From Sorghum bicolor (lineage: Eukaryota; Streptophyta; Magnoliopsida; Poales; Poaceae), in the NCBI RefSeq assembly GCF_000003195.3, contig NC_012871.2, positions 44,124,434 to 44,188,433 of the forward strand: a stretch of DNA of 64,000 nucleotides, read 5' to 3'. The notes under the pieces are model-generated. The model saw only the letters and a program-made list of their open reading frames with translations. It was not told where the DNA came from and searched no databases. Of this stretch, positions 20,573 through 32,182 are shown piece by piece; the stretch's first letter is position 1, and every line of letters begins with the position of its first letter. Both the position numbers and the translations under genes were made by a program.

Positions 20573-21940
20573 TATTGACAGTCCTTAAGTACCAAATATA
20601 ATCATCAAATAAATAAAGAAAAGGATCCAAATACAACCAACACCCAAACTTAGGGTTTTATCTGACAGAATTCCACGAGTTTTGGTGTTTGTCTATTTCT
20701 GCAGGGGGTTATCAGGAAATATGGAGGAAAGGCCCACATGTCGGGTTTACATAGAGATATTAACGTGCCGCGCAATTTTCTATCATCTAGAAGACTCCAG
20801 AAGCCACGGGAACAAATGGGAAGGCGATCGGGCCCGGGGGCAGGGCGCCCGCCCTCCCCCCTAGGGCGCCCGCCCTGAGTTGGAGTCCAATGAGGACCCG
20901 TCTCGCGGATTACGCTCCACCGACCTAAAGGATCAAGGATAACCGTTCAATCAATGTCGGTTTGATCCGACGGCCCAAATTCACTTGAGGGGACTATATA
21001 AGCAGACCCCCTGGCCCCTGGAGGAGGAGAAGTTCATTGTAGAGTTGAGAGGTGCCCTCGAAGGATAACCTTTCCTCTACATAGACAGAGCAAAAGCTAG
21101 GGTTTGGAGATGAGAGCTCTCCTCTCATCTCCAAACTAGAGTAGATCTAGATAGTAGCGAGATGGAGAGCGAGGGAGGATTGGAGGAGAGGCTGGCCTGT
21201 CGGTTCTTCCTCCGGTTGTACTTGGCCATGATCAAGTTCTAATCAAGCTTGCTCATGGGATGACTCTGGTAATCTACTTCTATTTCATTATGCAATTACT
21301 ATTCATGTATGTTCTGGTTCACAACTCTTTTGAGTACTTTTAATCTATAGGACCCTATAGGTTAGAGTTGTAGTATAGGTGTAAGCGTGGTGCTTAGACC
21401 TAGATTACTTGTGGATATCCCCTGTCTAGCTGGATCGTGTGGTAGGCCGCGTAGGTGACAGTTACGTTGGTCCCCTGTAGTCCACCTCCTGTTAGCAGGA
21501 TGGGTAGGGTTCATCGGCCTATGGATAAGCATCCTTTGTGGTGTATTCTTATCACGTGGTTCATCCCAGACATAGACATACCCCTTTGAAGTAGAGAAAC
21601 CATAGTTATCATCTCTATTATCCTACCATCGCCCATATACTAGATTGCTCTACTCTCTATTCCCATATTATCACCCATTGTTATATTACCTTTAATATTG
21701 TTCTTATTCAATTCTACCATCTTTCCTATTTACACCTACCTATCTATCTAGGTTAAGTTAGAGTGTAGATCAGTTCTCCCGTTTCCCTGTGGATATGATA
21801 AAACCTTTAACCGGGTAAAAGCTACAACGGTATCCGTGCGCTTGCGGATTTATCTGTGTGCGTATAAATACCATAGTACACTCTAGTGCCATGCTGGGGA
21901 TGACAACCTAGTATTCAAGTGGTGTTAGCAAGTGTCAACA
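20573..21940 (+). repeat. 5' LTR of element C, 1368 bp
   Basis: It starts TATTGACAGTCCTTAAG (the 3' copy has the intact TGTTGACGG) and ends AGTGTCAACA. The TATA box is at 20994 (CTATATAAGC). About 140 bp upstream of it lie two AGGGCGCCCGCCCT-like motifs. U5 carries the blocks GTAAGCGTGGTGCTTAG and GTGCGCTTGCGGATTT shared with D, E and F. Confidence 0.92.
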
Positions 21941-21949
21941 AGCATTTTT

Positions 21950-21968
21950 TGGCGCCGTTGCTGGGGAA
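21950..21968 (+). other. Primer-binding site of element C
   Basis: TGGCGCCGTTGCTGGGGAA begins nine bases after the LTR end. The same site, with small changes, is used by D, E and F. Confidence 0.85.
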
Positions 21969-22100
21969 ACGGTTGCTGAGTTGACTACGAACTAGCTTAA
22001 TCATTTTTCTAAAAAATAATAAAAAAATACTTTTCCTTTTATCTTTTGCCTGATCTCTACTATTCTTTCCTCTTATCTAATCCTTGATTTCTGGTCTATC

Positions 22101-23663
22101 ATGAATGCAAACATGTCTATCTATCAGTTTCATAGACCTACGGGCACACATCTCGAACCACCAAAATCTTCAAAGCCTATCATAGCATCTAATTTTGAGA
22201 TAGACCCCGAATACATACAATTTGTTCGAAAACAACCTTTCTCAGGAGAAGGTGAGGAAAACCCATACACACACTTAAGAGAGTTTTATCAAGTCTGTGA
22301 CCTCCTTCGCATTGAAGGCATGTCCGATGAGACCCTTAAATGGAAGCTCTTTCCGTTCTCTTTATCAGGAAAAGCTAGACATTGGTACAAACTCAAAGTA
22401 GGGAGTGTTCACGGAGATTGGAAGGAGTTATATAATAGTTTTCTTTTTAAATATTTTCCAATCTCCAAAGTGGTGGAACTTCGGTGTGAGATTCTTTCTT
22501 TTAGACAACTGGAAGAAGAATCTCTCAGCAAATCATGGGACCGCTTTATTAACCTTACTCTCACTGGCCCAAAGCTTTCTATTCCAGAAGAAGTTCTTCT
22601 AATTCACTTTTTTGAGGGCCTTAGTAGGGAAAATAAGAAAACCGTGAATACAGCCTCTAGAGGATCCTTCTATCACCTACATGCTAGTGAAGCTAGGGAT
22701 TTAATTGATTCATCGAGTGGGAAGTTTCCTAGCATTTATATCCCTAAGAAAGAGAAAGAACCAGTTCCTAGACAAGAAGAAGTTTTGATAGCCAGATCAC
22801 AACCACTTCAATTCCAAACTTTAGCTATCGATCCTAAACCATCAATATCCCAAAATTCTCCAAGGGAGGAAGGAATTCTCACCTTAAATCTTTCAAATGC
22901 TGATGGTTTAGACTTCTGGTTCCATAAGAGACCTTCAAGCAGGGATAATTCAAATCCTTGCAGTAATGGTTCTCTTAGAAAATGTCCTGGTTCCTATTAT
23001 GAAGAAGTTGAGGATGACATATCAAGTGAAGGAGAGCTAAATCATATAGGAAATTCTATCTGCTCTCCTTCCATGTTCACAAATTCTAAATCCATCCTTG
23101 ACCTTAGAGACCCCTCTTATCCCTCTCCTTTTAAGTCTCATGATGATCCTAGCAATCCATCAAGACGACCAAACCATAGGAGTCATGAAGACCATAAGGA
23201 TGGCATGTCAAGTAATGCCATAGAAGGAGAGCTAAGCCATAGAGAAGATTCTATCAGCTCCCCTATCTTGATCACAAGTTCTATATGGCTGGAATGTGTA
23301 GAATGGATGAACAAGGAAGAAGCCTTAATGGATTCTGACTTTGGCTCAATTTCAAATGGTGAGTTCTTGACTCCCTTTGAAGATGAGATTCATCCAACTA
23401 TAGAAAAGGACATAGGTGAGACCAATCCAGGAGAAACTCCAAACATTCAGATTGGAGATGAAGATAACATTAATGAGCATGGAATTTATTTCATAGCCAC
23501 TTCGTTTACTCCATGCTCATATGTAACATCTTCCCAATCTATTGGTCTCTCTAACATCACCACATTTGAGATCTCCAACCCCCTCTTCTTTTCTATTTAT
23601 AAAAACTTTAAAAGGGCGGTTGTCGATGCATATGTCTATAATAAATATTGTAGATCTCGTTGA
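22101..23663 (+). CDS. gag: Gag protein of element C
   Basis: An intact 520-codon frame. The retrotransposon gag capsid domain lies at about residues 40-190: KQPFSGEGEENPYTHLREFY, LKWKLFPFSLSGKARHWYKL, LFKYFPISKVVELRCEILSF and IHFFEGLSRENKKTVNTASR are the family's characteristic blocks. This kind of gag is typical of Athila-like Ty3/gypsy elements. The second half is acidic and low in complexity, with an internal repeat around DDISSEGELNHIGNSICSPS and SSNAIEGELSHREDSISSPI (both about 20 residues). It ends in a strongly conserved tail, VVDAYVYNKYCRSR, shared with the ORF of element E. No zinc knuckle and no protease follow. Start chosen as the first ATG after the primer site; MSIYQF five codons later is possible. 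Confidence 0.9.
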   Translation: MNANMSIYQFHRPTGTHLEPPKSSKPIIASNFEIDPEYIQFVRKQPFSGEGEENPYTHLREFYQVCDLLRIEGMSDETLKWKLFPFSLSGKARHWYKLKVGSVHGDWKELYNSFLFKYFPISKVVELRCEILSFRQLEEESLSKSWDRFINLTLTGPKLSIPEEVLLIHFFEGLSRENKKTVNTASRGSFYHLHASEARDLIDSSSGKFPSIYIPKKEKEPVPRQEEVLIARSQPLQFQTLAIDPKPSISQNSPREEGILTLNLSNADGLDFWFHKRPSSRDNSNPCSNGSLRKCPGSYYEEVEDDISSEGELNHIGNSICSPSMFTNSKSILDLRDPSYPSPFKSHDDPSNPSRRPNHRSHEDHKDGMSSNAIEGELSHREDSISSPILITSSIWLECVEWMNKEEALMDSDFGSISNGEFLTPFEDEIHPTIEKDIGETNPGETPNIQIGDEDNINEHGIYFIATSFTPCSYVTSSQSIGLSNITTFEISNPLFFSIYKNFKRAVVDAYVYNKYCRSR

Positions 23664-24218
23664 GTTGATCTTGATATAGGTCAGCGTTGGAAGGGAAACC
23701 ACTCCGCCGACATAAATTGATGGTTTCCCAAGGACAAGCTTAGTGTCCTAAAATAAGCACTGATCAGATCGTAACATGAGCTTTTAATTATTTGCAAATT
23801 ACCTTGTGTATTGAGCATATAAGGATAATTGTAAAAATATTCCTTCGGGTATTCTTGTCACTAACCTTTCCAGGATTGGAGCAAGAAGATCGAATGAATG
23901 ACAAGCACAAGGTATGTCCAACCGATCAGCATACAACATTGAATTAAATTCATCCAAACTTAAATTTTACAAAATTCAAGCTTGGGGGAGTACTTTACAT
24001 AAAAACATCCTTTGCCATGTTGCTATGCTGGTTGTCCCTACCTTTGAGACATGCTCAATTTGTTAAATACTAATCACACTACTTCATCTCCACTACCTTT
24101 GTCTATTTACTAGCAAGTGTTGGTTTGGAAGTACTCGACATACTTCCATTGGCATTTAAATTAAGCATGGTGCTTAGGTTAAATAGCCTTCCTTAATCCG
24201 ATTAGACATGGAGTCTAC
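23664..24218 (+). other. C internal sequence between gag and the E insertion; no gene
   Basis: AT-rich sequence with no ORF I can support. It contains TTAAGCATGGTGCTTAGG at 24165 and a short polypurine-like run CAAGCTTGGGGGAGTACTTT near 23975. Parallel sequence occurs in E at 29300-29890. The last five bases, TCTAC, pair with TCTAG at 32183 as the near-perfect duplication made by E. Confidence 0.6.
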
Positions 24219-25451
24219 TGTTGATATTTGGTAACGCAATTAGAAAATGATCCGCAAGCGCATGGATATCGGTGAGCATTTCACCCGGGAGGTTATCCAG
24301 AGTTATCGTATTTATATTTTTACCACTGGGAGAAAGGGTGCATCTGACTAACCAAATCTAGGCTACTATCCCTTTAGGCTACAAAGAATGTCTCTCAATG
24401 TGAGTGATGTATAGAGAAGATTGCAACCTTAGTCTCCTTCTAACCTTGGTAAGGATGATCTACTGTTCTATTGGGGAGGCTCACGGAATCTAGACAACAC
24501 AAAGGATGTTCGACCCGCACCTATAAACCTACCCGTCCTGCTAACGAGATGTGATCTGCAAAGGTAACTCGGAAATGTCACGTTCCTTGCTACTACCACG
24601 GTCCAGCTAGTCAGGGGATATCTATGAGTACCCTAGCCTAAACACCACGTTTACGCTAACAAGTGATTACTCTAATACTCAACCGGAAGAGGATTAAAGT
24701 AAACTCATAAACCAAAGAACAATAAAACAAGAACTTACTAGTATTAGAAGTCGAATTACTGAAGAATCTTAGAAGCAAGCCTCGGGTTAGGAGACTTGAT
24801 CCCGCAGGTACAACTCGGAGTAGACACCGACAGGCCGGCCTTCCTCCGATCCACACCTCCACTCTATCTCTCTCAATCTAGTAGAAACTAGAAGATCTAT
24901 TTCTACCTTACATTGGTTGCTAAGCCTAAAAAGAAATATTATTTAGAGAAGAGGTTTTCCTTCGAGGGCACCCCTCAATCTCTATGATAATTTCTTGTCT
25001 CCTCCAGGGGCCAGAGGGGGTCTCCTTATATAGTCCTCCCCTTCTATGTGTTTTTGGGTCGATAGGCGAGGTGGTACTATGTTATTCTGGATCCAATAGG
25101 TCGGTGGAACGTCGTGTGCGAAGAGAGTCCGGAACGGAGTCCAGAGGTGAGCGGGCGCCCAGGTCCTCAGGGCGGGCGCCCTGGGCCTGGCCCCTTTCGG
25201 CCTCCGCTTCCTTCCCGTGGCTTCTGGAGTCTTCTAGATGGTAGAAAATTGCGCGGTGCGTTGATATCTCTATGTAATCCTGACATGTGGGCCTTTCTTC
25301 CTTATTTCCTGATAACCCCCTGCAGAAATAGACAAACACCAAAACTCGTGGAATTCTGTTTAATAAAACCCTCAGTCTAGATGTTGATTTCATTTGGATC
25401 CTTTTCTTTGTTTATTTGATAATTAAATTTGATACTTAAGGACCGTCAACA
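24219..25451 (-). repeat. 3' LTR of element E, 1233 bp
   Basis: In plus orientation it runs from TGTTGATATTTGG to ACCGTCAACA. On the minus strand a TATA box (CTATATAAGG) lies at 25025-25034, with the GGGCGCCC motif pair upstream of it at 25154-25185. The polypurine tract adjoins at 25452-25466 (AAGCTTGGGGGAGTT on the minus strand). Confidence 0.92.
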
Positions 25452-25466
25452 AACTCCCCCAAGCTT

Positions 25467-27527
25467 ACCTCTTGCTCGTCCCTGAGCAAGGATGAACTCA
25501 AGAGTTTCTGCAGTGGTTTCATTTCTTAGAAGTACACACGCATTTAAGCAAGATCTCATCTCTGAGTTAGAATAAACTGTTAAGACTTAAAACTTACTTA
25601 CTTTACCTACACCATAGGACTTGTAACCGTCACTTCTGTCTTGAGTGGTTAAAAGATAGAACAGTCTAGCCAAGTGTCATGTCTCTTATTCTTGATCAGC
25701 TATAGCTCTGGGGTTTTTTTGCAGATTTTCAAATAAAACTCAGAAATTCCTTGTATGATTCTCTCAGGTCTCTCTTTTGTGGTATTTTTGGATCCTTACC
25801 AAGGCAGTGATGGTATATGCCTTCTCTCAAGATATGTAGTATTTGTGGTATGAAGCATAGTGACATTGTCTTCTCTCTCACCCTACTCTAATAAGGCTTT
25901 AATATCTGGAGCTCATAGGTGGGAGATAAAGTATACATACTTACAAGACATTTATTGCATAGTCAAACCATGGATCCAAAGAAACAAATCAATAAGCCAA
26001 ATCAAGATGTGCATGTGTGGCGAATGAATGGTGTATGGTGATGATGGTGATAACAATGGTGGTGGAAGTCTAATTCTACTTTGCTCTTTGAGGGGATACA
26101 TACCTTCCTTGCTTTTGAAACTTTATGAGGAGAATGAGATGCTCTTCTTTTTTTCTTTTCTTTCGAGGTTCTGAGCACTTGCTCCTTTTTATTTCCTCGT
26201 ATCTTTTATTTTCTTTTTCTCTCTTTTTTTTCAGAGCATTCATCTCTTGAGATAATATAGCAAGTGGTAGTAACAAGATAACTTGAGCATTTATTTCACA
26301 AGGGGAAACAGAAATATTTTTGGTTATTCTCTCCCGGATTAGGAGTAGAATACTTTTGGGTGGTTTTGGAGATGGAAATGAGTGGATATATGTGGATGGT
26401 ACTTCCGGAGTAGAAGTAGCATGTATGAGTGAACGTGCAAGTGAATCTTGATTTAACCACATGACAAGCTCCTAAGGGTCTACACAGCTTGACCACACTC
26501 AATGCTCATAAGCAGTAAATAGTAAATGTGTGGCTCAAGGTCTAGCAAGCATGTATATATGGCTGTGGTAGGAATTCAAACTCTCATCATACAGGAACTC
26601 ATCATGCAAAATTTTAAAGATTTTTAAAGATAAAATTCTCCAGAATTCTAGCATCTCTAGGAACAGATAAACAACAGCTCAACCTTCCCATATCGTATCC
26701 GTTAACAACTTAGACTTCAGATCAAGTTTTCATCCCACAAGTTTAGGTCTAGAGAAAGCCTTAAATTATAACAGTTATACCTAAACTTGAGAGAGAACTT
26801 CAAATTTGCAAATTAGGCAGAGCAACTATTCATCATATCCATGCTTAAGTTTTATTATTAAGATTCAGATTAGCATAGCCACTTTATTAAACACACTAAG
26901 CAAAAGATATATAAGCATAAAATCTTTATTTGGTTTTTCATAGTTATGTATTTTAATATTCTAACATAATATAAGTATAAAGATAGGTAGAAATACTTAG
27001 TGAGATAAATGGGGGTGCTCTCCCCCAAGATAAATTTTGACGTAATTTCTCTTGATGTAGCTAGCAGGTGGCAGAGGTGTGTTTGAAAGTCACCAGTATT
27101 TTGACAGCGATTAGAATGTCCTCCGTCTGCTAGTCTTCTTGATTCTTAAATTCTGTGGAGCTCAAATAGACAACAAAGCTTGTGGAACTGATTAAGTGCT
27201 AGCATAAATATCTAGCCTTTATCATGCTGAGACTCCTTAATAAATATTACTCCCTGTTTTTATATTTTTGTTTTTATAAAGCAGAAAAATATTTATTTTA
27301 TTTTTATGCCACCACAGTGAATGTACTTATGGGTTTTATGCCACTCGTCTACTCACATGGGGCTTACAGTTTTTTTTCACATTTTTATTTTCTTTCTAGG
27401 ATAATACAAACATGATTAACTAAGTAAACTATTTGAAATAATTAAAAGGGAAAGGATAACTACCAAGTTTACCTCTTGGCAAGGCGTTCGGTGTTTTTAA
27501 GTCCTCCGAACGGGACTCTCTGTTTTC
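25467..27527 (-). other. 3' internal region of element E; no gene
   Basis: AT-rich untranslated-looking sequence. It matches element C at about 33480-35260 in inverted order, for example GAGGTTCTGAGCACTTG against CAAGTGCCTAGAACCTC. A frame of 128 codons at 26076-26462 is not conserved in C and is not supported. Confidence 0.6.
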
Positions 27528-27935
27528 TCAGTGGTCCTGGGATTCGCTGGATGGCGTAGTCGGTGGTTCCGGCGGCGCCTCTTCTTCATGTATAACTATC
27601 TTCTCTCTCCACACCTGACTCTGTGCTACGGTCTCCTCAGGACAGTTCTGTTCAAGTTGTATGTCTTCAGACCTTATCACTTCTCTTTCGTAGTCTACCC
27701 ATCCATCCTTGATGATTTGCCTCCTCTGGTTGCGGTTGCGTTGTCTTCTTCTTGTCCTGACCTGCTTAGAATCTTCAACTATATAGTTAGAATCATTAAA
27801 GTAGTGGCGTACCTTCTCAGAGGGGAAGTGCATGTGGACTTCTCCGGTTCCAATATAGATGATGGCTTTGATAGTGTTTGAGGAACGGTCTTTCAAGGAT
27901 GGTGGGTGGATCATACTCGTCTTCTCCCATGTCAA
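27528..27935 (-). pseudogene. Post-protease basic region of element E
   Basis: This frame begins in the protease-to-RT linker typical of Athila-like polyproteins (GEVHMHFPSEKVRHYF), runs through an Arg-rich patch (TRRRQRNRNQRRQ) and ends proline- and acid-rich at the point where a reverse transcriptase would begin. It then stops. A corresponding segment in F sits at 47560-47720. This suggests an old common deletion that removed pol. Confidence 0.55.
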
Positions 27936-28136
27936 TGATCTGAAAGTTATCTAGAGCTGAATATATATTGGTTGTAGGGGCATGGTTCCATGCAGGAGCT
28001 GATAAGTGACTGCGGCCATTATGTTGACGTCAGATCCGGTGTCGTAGAGTGTCTTCTAAAAAGAGTATCTGTTGATTGTGTACTCGATGCTTGGAACACC
28101 AGGGTTGTCCTTCTTGATCAAGAAAGGTGACTTGAG

Positions 28137-28451
28137 TCAACGATCTTGACCTCCTTGAGTTGCAGTGACCCTCTTAGTTGACTTGGTCCACATTTGCTTG
28201 TTCCTGTTCCTCCTGTTGGTCCTCTTCCTTGGTTCATGTCGGGATTGCTCTGAAGTTTGTGTGTAGTCTTGTTCTTGAAGGAAACTCTCCTTCTTCCCCT
28301 TGATGTAGAGACTGATCTTGTAGATGACTGCTCTGGTGTTTAAGAATGGCCTCCCTAAGATGATGGGTGCTCTCTCCTCACTACCAGTCTCTATCACCAC
28401 GAAGTTTGCTGGAGTGTACAAGGTACCAACTCGGACACAAAGGTTCTTCAA
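28137..28451 (-). pseudogene. Aspartic protease remnant of element E
   Basis: The frame holds the distal half of a retroelement aspartic protease: VRVGTLYTPANFVVIETGSE followed by RAPIILGRPFLNTRAVIY. The active-site half upstream (right of 28451) is not in an open frame, so it is broken. After the protease block come basic residues (EPRKRTNRRNRNKQMW). The same segment is absent from element C. Confidence 0.7.
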
Positions 28452-29894
28452 TATTCCTTTTGGAAAAGTTATCGCCTGATCTCCATTGTGTTTGTGCTTG
28501 TAGATCCCGGTTCTTCACTTGATGGAATCTGGGAGTTGTAAAACGCCTTCACGTTTCTCAAAATGTGTCCTGCTCATAGAGACAAGGCAGAGATCAAGTG
28601 CATGGGCCCTGTTGGTGGAAAACACCAACAGAACCAAAAGTGTATTTGTTCTTCTCTAACCTTAAGCATAGTGAGCAAGACAAAGTCGATGGATCATGAG
28701 TGTAGCATTTAAAACATTTGTTAGATCAGATGGCTCAACCTAATGGAAAGATAATATATCTATTTTTTATGTTTTGTTTATATCTTTCAAAGATTGAATG
28801 TGCAATACTTTAGCTTATATGATTAGGAGTGTGGGATCACGATGGTAGTACTAAGAATAAAGATTAAAGGACTAAACATGGTGAATAAATTAGGTTGGTT
28901 AATTTATGTTTGTCTCTTTATTCATGTGAATGCCAGAACCAAGGAGAAGCTTATAAAAGTGATAGTCAAGTACTTTAAAATGTTACCTTACTTGAAGAGT
29001 GACGGTACAGTATCACCTTGTGGAAGCTTTCCTTTCTTAGCGGTTGTGCATCGTGTTTGTGGCACCCTCCATAGATCATCTCTTTATGATGAATGAGCTA
29101 TGTCCTTCTTGTGCAAATTGTTAAACTTCATGTGTCACTTTCTTCATCTCCAATGCGAGTTTATCTCAGGACTTCCCAGGTTGATATTGAAAGTTTTCCT
29201 ACAGGGGTTAGTTCAACAAAATATCCCATATCTACTATAGCATACTATCGGCTCAAAAATCAACCTAGACACCATGTCTAATTTGATTTAGAAGGGCATT
29301 TTAACCTAAGCACCATGCTTCATTTAAAATCCCTTGGAAGTAAGATCATCATTCCTAAACTAAGCACCATGCTTAATTAAGAGATAAATGAAACTATTCC
29401 AAACCTAGACATATACTAAAGCAAATAAAGGTAGCATGAGAGCATTTATAGAGATCTACTTAAGTGGAGATGAAGTAGTGTAATTAGTATTTAACAAATT
29501 TAGCATGTCTCAAAGGTAAGGACAACCAACGTAGCAACATGGCAAAAGATGTTTTTATGTAAAGTACTCCCCCAAGCTTGAATTTTGCAAAATTCAAGAT
29601 TGGATGAATTTAATTCAATGTTGCATGATGATTGGTTGGGCATACCTTGCGCTTGTCATTCCTCCGATCTTCTTGCTCCAATCCTAGAAAGGTTAGTGAC
29701 ACGAATACCCGAAGGAATATTTCTACAATTATCTTTATATGCTTAATACACACGGCAATGTTGTAAATAATTAGAGGTTCATATTACGATCTGATCAGTG
29801 CTTGTTTTAGGACACTAAGCTTGTCTTTGGGAAACCATCAATTTATGTCGGTGAAGTGGTTTCCCCTCCAACACCAACCTATATCAAGATCAAC
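28452..29894 (-). other. E internal region between gag-like ORF and protease; no intact gene
   Basis: No supported coding sequence. Three copies of a TAAGCACCATGCTT-type motif occur at about 29282-29380. Parallel sequence lies in C at 32185-33000, inverted. Confidence 0.55.
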
Positions 29895-30836
29895 TCAACA
29901 AGATCTGCAATATTTATTATAGACATATGCATCGACAACTGCCCTTGTAAAGTTTTCATAAATAGAAAGGAAGAGGGGGTTGGAGATCTCAAATGTGGTA
30001 AGGATGGAGAGACCAATTGATTGGGGAGATGTTTTATATGAGCAAGGACTTGGTAAGGTATTTATGAAATAACTTCCATGCTCACTGTTGTTTCTCTCAT
30101 TCTCAAACTCCAAGGATGATTCTTCATAAATGCTTAAAATTCCTCTAGGATTGTCTCTCAAGTTTGTTTTATCTATCCATTCAATGGTGATAGCACATGG
30201 ATTTTTAATGTCCTCTAGCCATTGATGTTGCTCTTCTCGATCCTCCTTGTGGTCTTGGTGACTCTTATGCATGGGATGTCTAGAGAGATTCACAGGATCA
30301 TTGGGAGGTTCAAGAGAAAGAGCATAGTAGAAATTATTAAGCTCAAGGATGGGTTGGATAGCCGAATTATGGGATTGAAATGTTTGGAAATTGGCTATTG
30401 AAACTTCCTTTCCTCGTCTGGGAGATGATTCCTTCTCTATCTCTAGGATATTTTTATGAAGACTAGTGCAAGAAGGATGTCCACAAATGAAGACATACCT
30501 TCCTTTACTAATAGATAAAGAAAGAAAGACTCTACCAAAGGTTATATGATTAAGACCAATGTGAAAATATCTAGGAAAAACATGGTCTTGTAGGGCTAGG
30601 TCTAAACCAGAATTTATAGAAAGATTAACAGATTCCCTAGGTGTAGCTAAAAGTGCATTATCTTCTTGATTAAAAGATAGGACCTCGGCTATAGAAAAGG
30701 GTTGGTTTTGACCTATTGCAATCAACTCCGGACACAGATCATAATTAGGGGCAGGACGTGTTGACTCCCATGGTCTATGGCTGGTCTCCGAAGGTGCAAA
30801 GAATTCAATAATAGGTATGGAATTTAAGTTATCCAT
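29895..30836 (-). CDS. Gag-derived ORF of element E lacking the capsid core
   Basis: Start chosen at 30836 (MDNLNSIPIIEFF), the first ATG after the primer site; the open frame upstream runs through the primer site into the LTR. The 313-residue product matches the start of C gag loosely (an acidic residue pair, PE.I, then NQPFS) and its end closely (SIGLSILTTFEISNPLFLSI, VVDAYVYNKYCRSC). The central capsid blocks of C gag (WKLFPFSL, ARHWYKL) are absent. In their place is a stretch beginning FHIGLNHITFGRVFLSLSIS that is also partly preserved in D. The frame is intact. It may be a non-capsid protein retained under selection, or simply a deletion derivative with no function. Confidence 0.7.
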   Translation of the reverse strand: MDNLNSIPIIEFFAPSETSHRPWESTRPAPNYDLCPELIAIGQNQPFSIAEVLSFNQEDNALLATPRESVNLSINSGLDLALQDHVFPRYFHIGLNHITFGRVFLSLSISKGRYVFICGHPSCTSLHKNILEIEKESSPRRGKEVSIANFQTFQSHNSAIQPILELNNFYYALSLEPPNDPVNLSRHPMHKSHQDHKEDREEQHQWLEDIKNPCAITIEWIDKTNLRDNPRGILSIYEESSLEFENERNNSEHGSYFINTLPSPCSYKTSPQSIGLSILTTFEISNPLFLSIYENFTRAVVDAYVYNKYCRSC

Positions 30837-30922
30837 AAAAATAAAAAGATAAAAGAATAAAAGTATAAAAGTATAATACAAGATAATAGCAAGACTCAAA
30901 GTTATCTCAGCAAACCGTCTTT

Positions 30923-30942
30923 CTCCCCGGCAACGGCGCCAG
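30923..30942 (-). other. Primer-binding site of element E
   Basis: The minus strand reads CTGGCGCCGTTGCCGGGGAG, seven bases inside the 5' LTR. It is the closest of the group to the canonical form. Confidence 0.82.
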
Positions 30943-30949
30943 AAATGCT

Positions 30950-32182
30950 TGTTGATATTTGGTAACGCAATTAGAAAATGATCCGCAAGCGCACGGATAT
31001 CGGTGAGCATTTCACCCGGGAGGTTATCCAGAGTTATCGTATTTATATTTTTACCACTGGGAGAAAGGGTGCATCTGACTAACCAAATCTAGGCTACTAT
31101 CCCTTTAGGCTACAAAGAATGTCTCTCGATGTGAGTGATGTATAGAGAAGACTGCAACCTTAGTCTCGTTCTAACCTTGGTAAGGATGATCTACTGTTCT
31201 ATTGGGGAGGCTCACGGAATCTAGACAACACAAAGGATGTTCGACCCGCACCTGTAAACCTACCCGTCCTGCTAACGAGATGTGATCTGCAAAGGTAACT
31301 CGGAAATGTCACGTTCCTTGCTACTACCACGGTCCAGCTCGTCAGGGGATATCTATGAGTACCCTAGCCTAAACACCACGTTTACACTAACAAGTGATTA
31401 CTCTAATACTCAACCGGAAGAGGATTAAAGTAAACTCATAAACCAAAGAACAATAAAACAAGAACTTACTAGTATTAGAAGTCGAATTACTGAAGAATCT
31501 TAGAAGCAAGCCTCGGGTTAGGAGACTTGATCCCGCAGGTACAACTCGGAGTAGACACCGATAGGCCGGCCTTCCTCCGATCCACACCTCCACTCTATCT
31601 CTCTCAATCTAGTAGAAACTAGAAGATCTATTTCTACCTTACATTGGTTGCTAAGCCTAAAAAGAAATATTATTTAGAGAAGAGGTTTTCCTTCGAGGGC
31701 ACCCCTCAATCTCTATGATAATTTCTTGTCTCCTCCAGGGGCCAGAGGGGGTCTCCTTATATAGTCCTCCCCTTCTATGTGTTTTTGGGTCGATAGGCGA
31801 GGTGGTACTATGTTATTCTGAATCCAATAGGTCGGTGGAACGTCGTGTGCGAAGAGAGTCCGGAACGGAGTCCAGAGGTGGGCGGGCGCCCAGGTCCTCA
31901 GGGCGGGCGCCCTGGGCCTGGCCCCTTTCGGCCTCCGCTTCCTTCCCGTGGCTTCTGGAGTCTTCTAGATGGTAGAAAATTGCGCGGTGCGTTGATATCT
32001 CTATGTAATCCTGACATGTGGGCCTTTCTTCCTTATTTCCTGATAACCCCCTGCAGAAATAGACAAACACCAAAACTCGTGGAATTCTGTCAGATAAAAC
32101 CCTAAGTCTAGATGTTGATTTCATTTGGATCCTTTTCTTTGTTTATTTGATAATTAAATTTGATACTTAAGGACCGTCAACA
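30950..32182 (-). repeat. 5' LTR of element E, 1233 bp
   Basis: Same length and ends as the copy at 24219. TATA at 31756-31765 on the minus strand drives leftward transcription into the element. Confidence 0.92.

Larger units (their letters stand above)
24219..32182 (-). mobile_element. Non-autonomous LTR retrotransposon E nested in C
   Basis: LTRs at 24219-25451 and 30950-32182 are both 1233 bp with about 14 differences by eye (about 1%). Flanking TCTAC/TCTAG is a 5-bp duplication with one mismatch. On the minus strand the order is 5' LTR, primer site, gag-derived ORF, protease remnant, a basic ORF, polypurine tract and 3' LTR. No reverse transcriptase or integrase is seen in the 5.5-kb interior. 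The LTR start TGTTGACGGTCCTTAAGTA and much of the interior match element C, so E landed in a close relative. Confidence 0.93.

Noticed and set aside
26076..26462. 128-codon minus frame in E
   Set aside because: The parallel region of C does not keep the frame; it is Lys/Glu-rich from an AG-rich tract.
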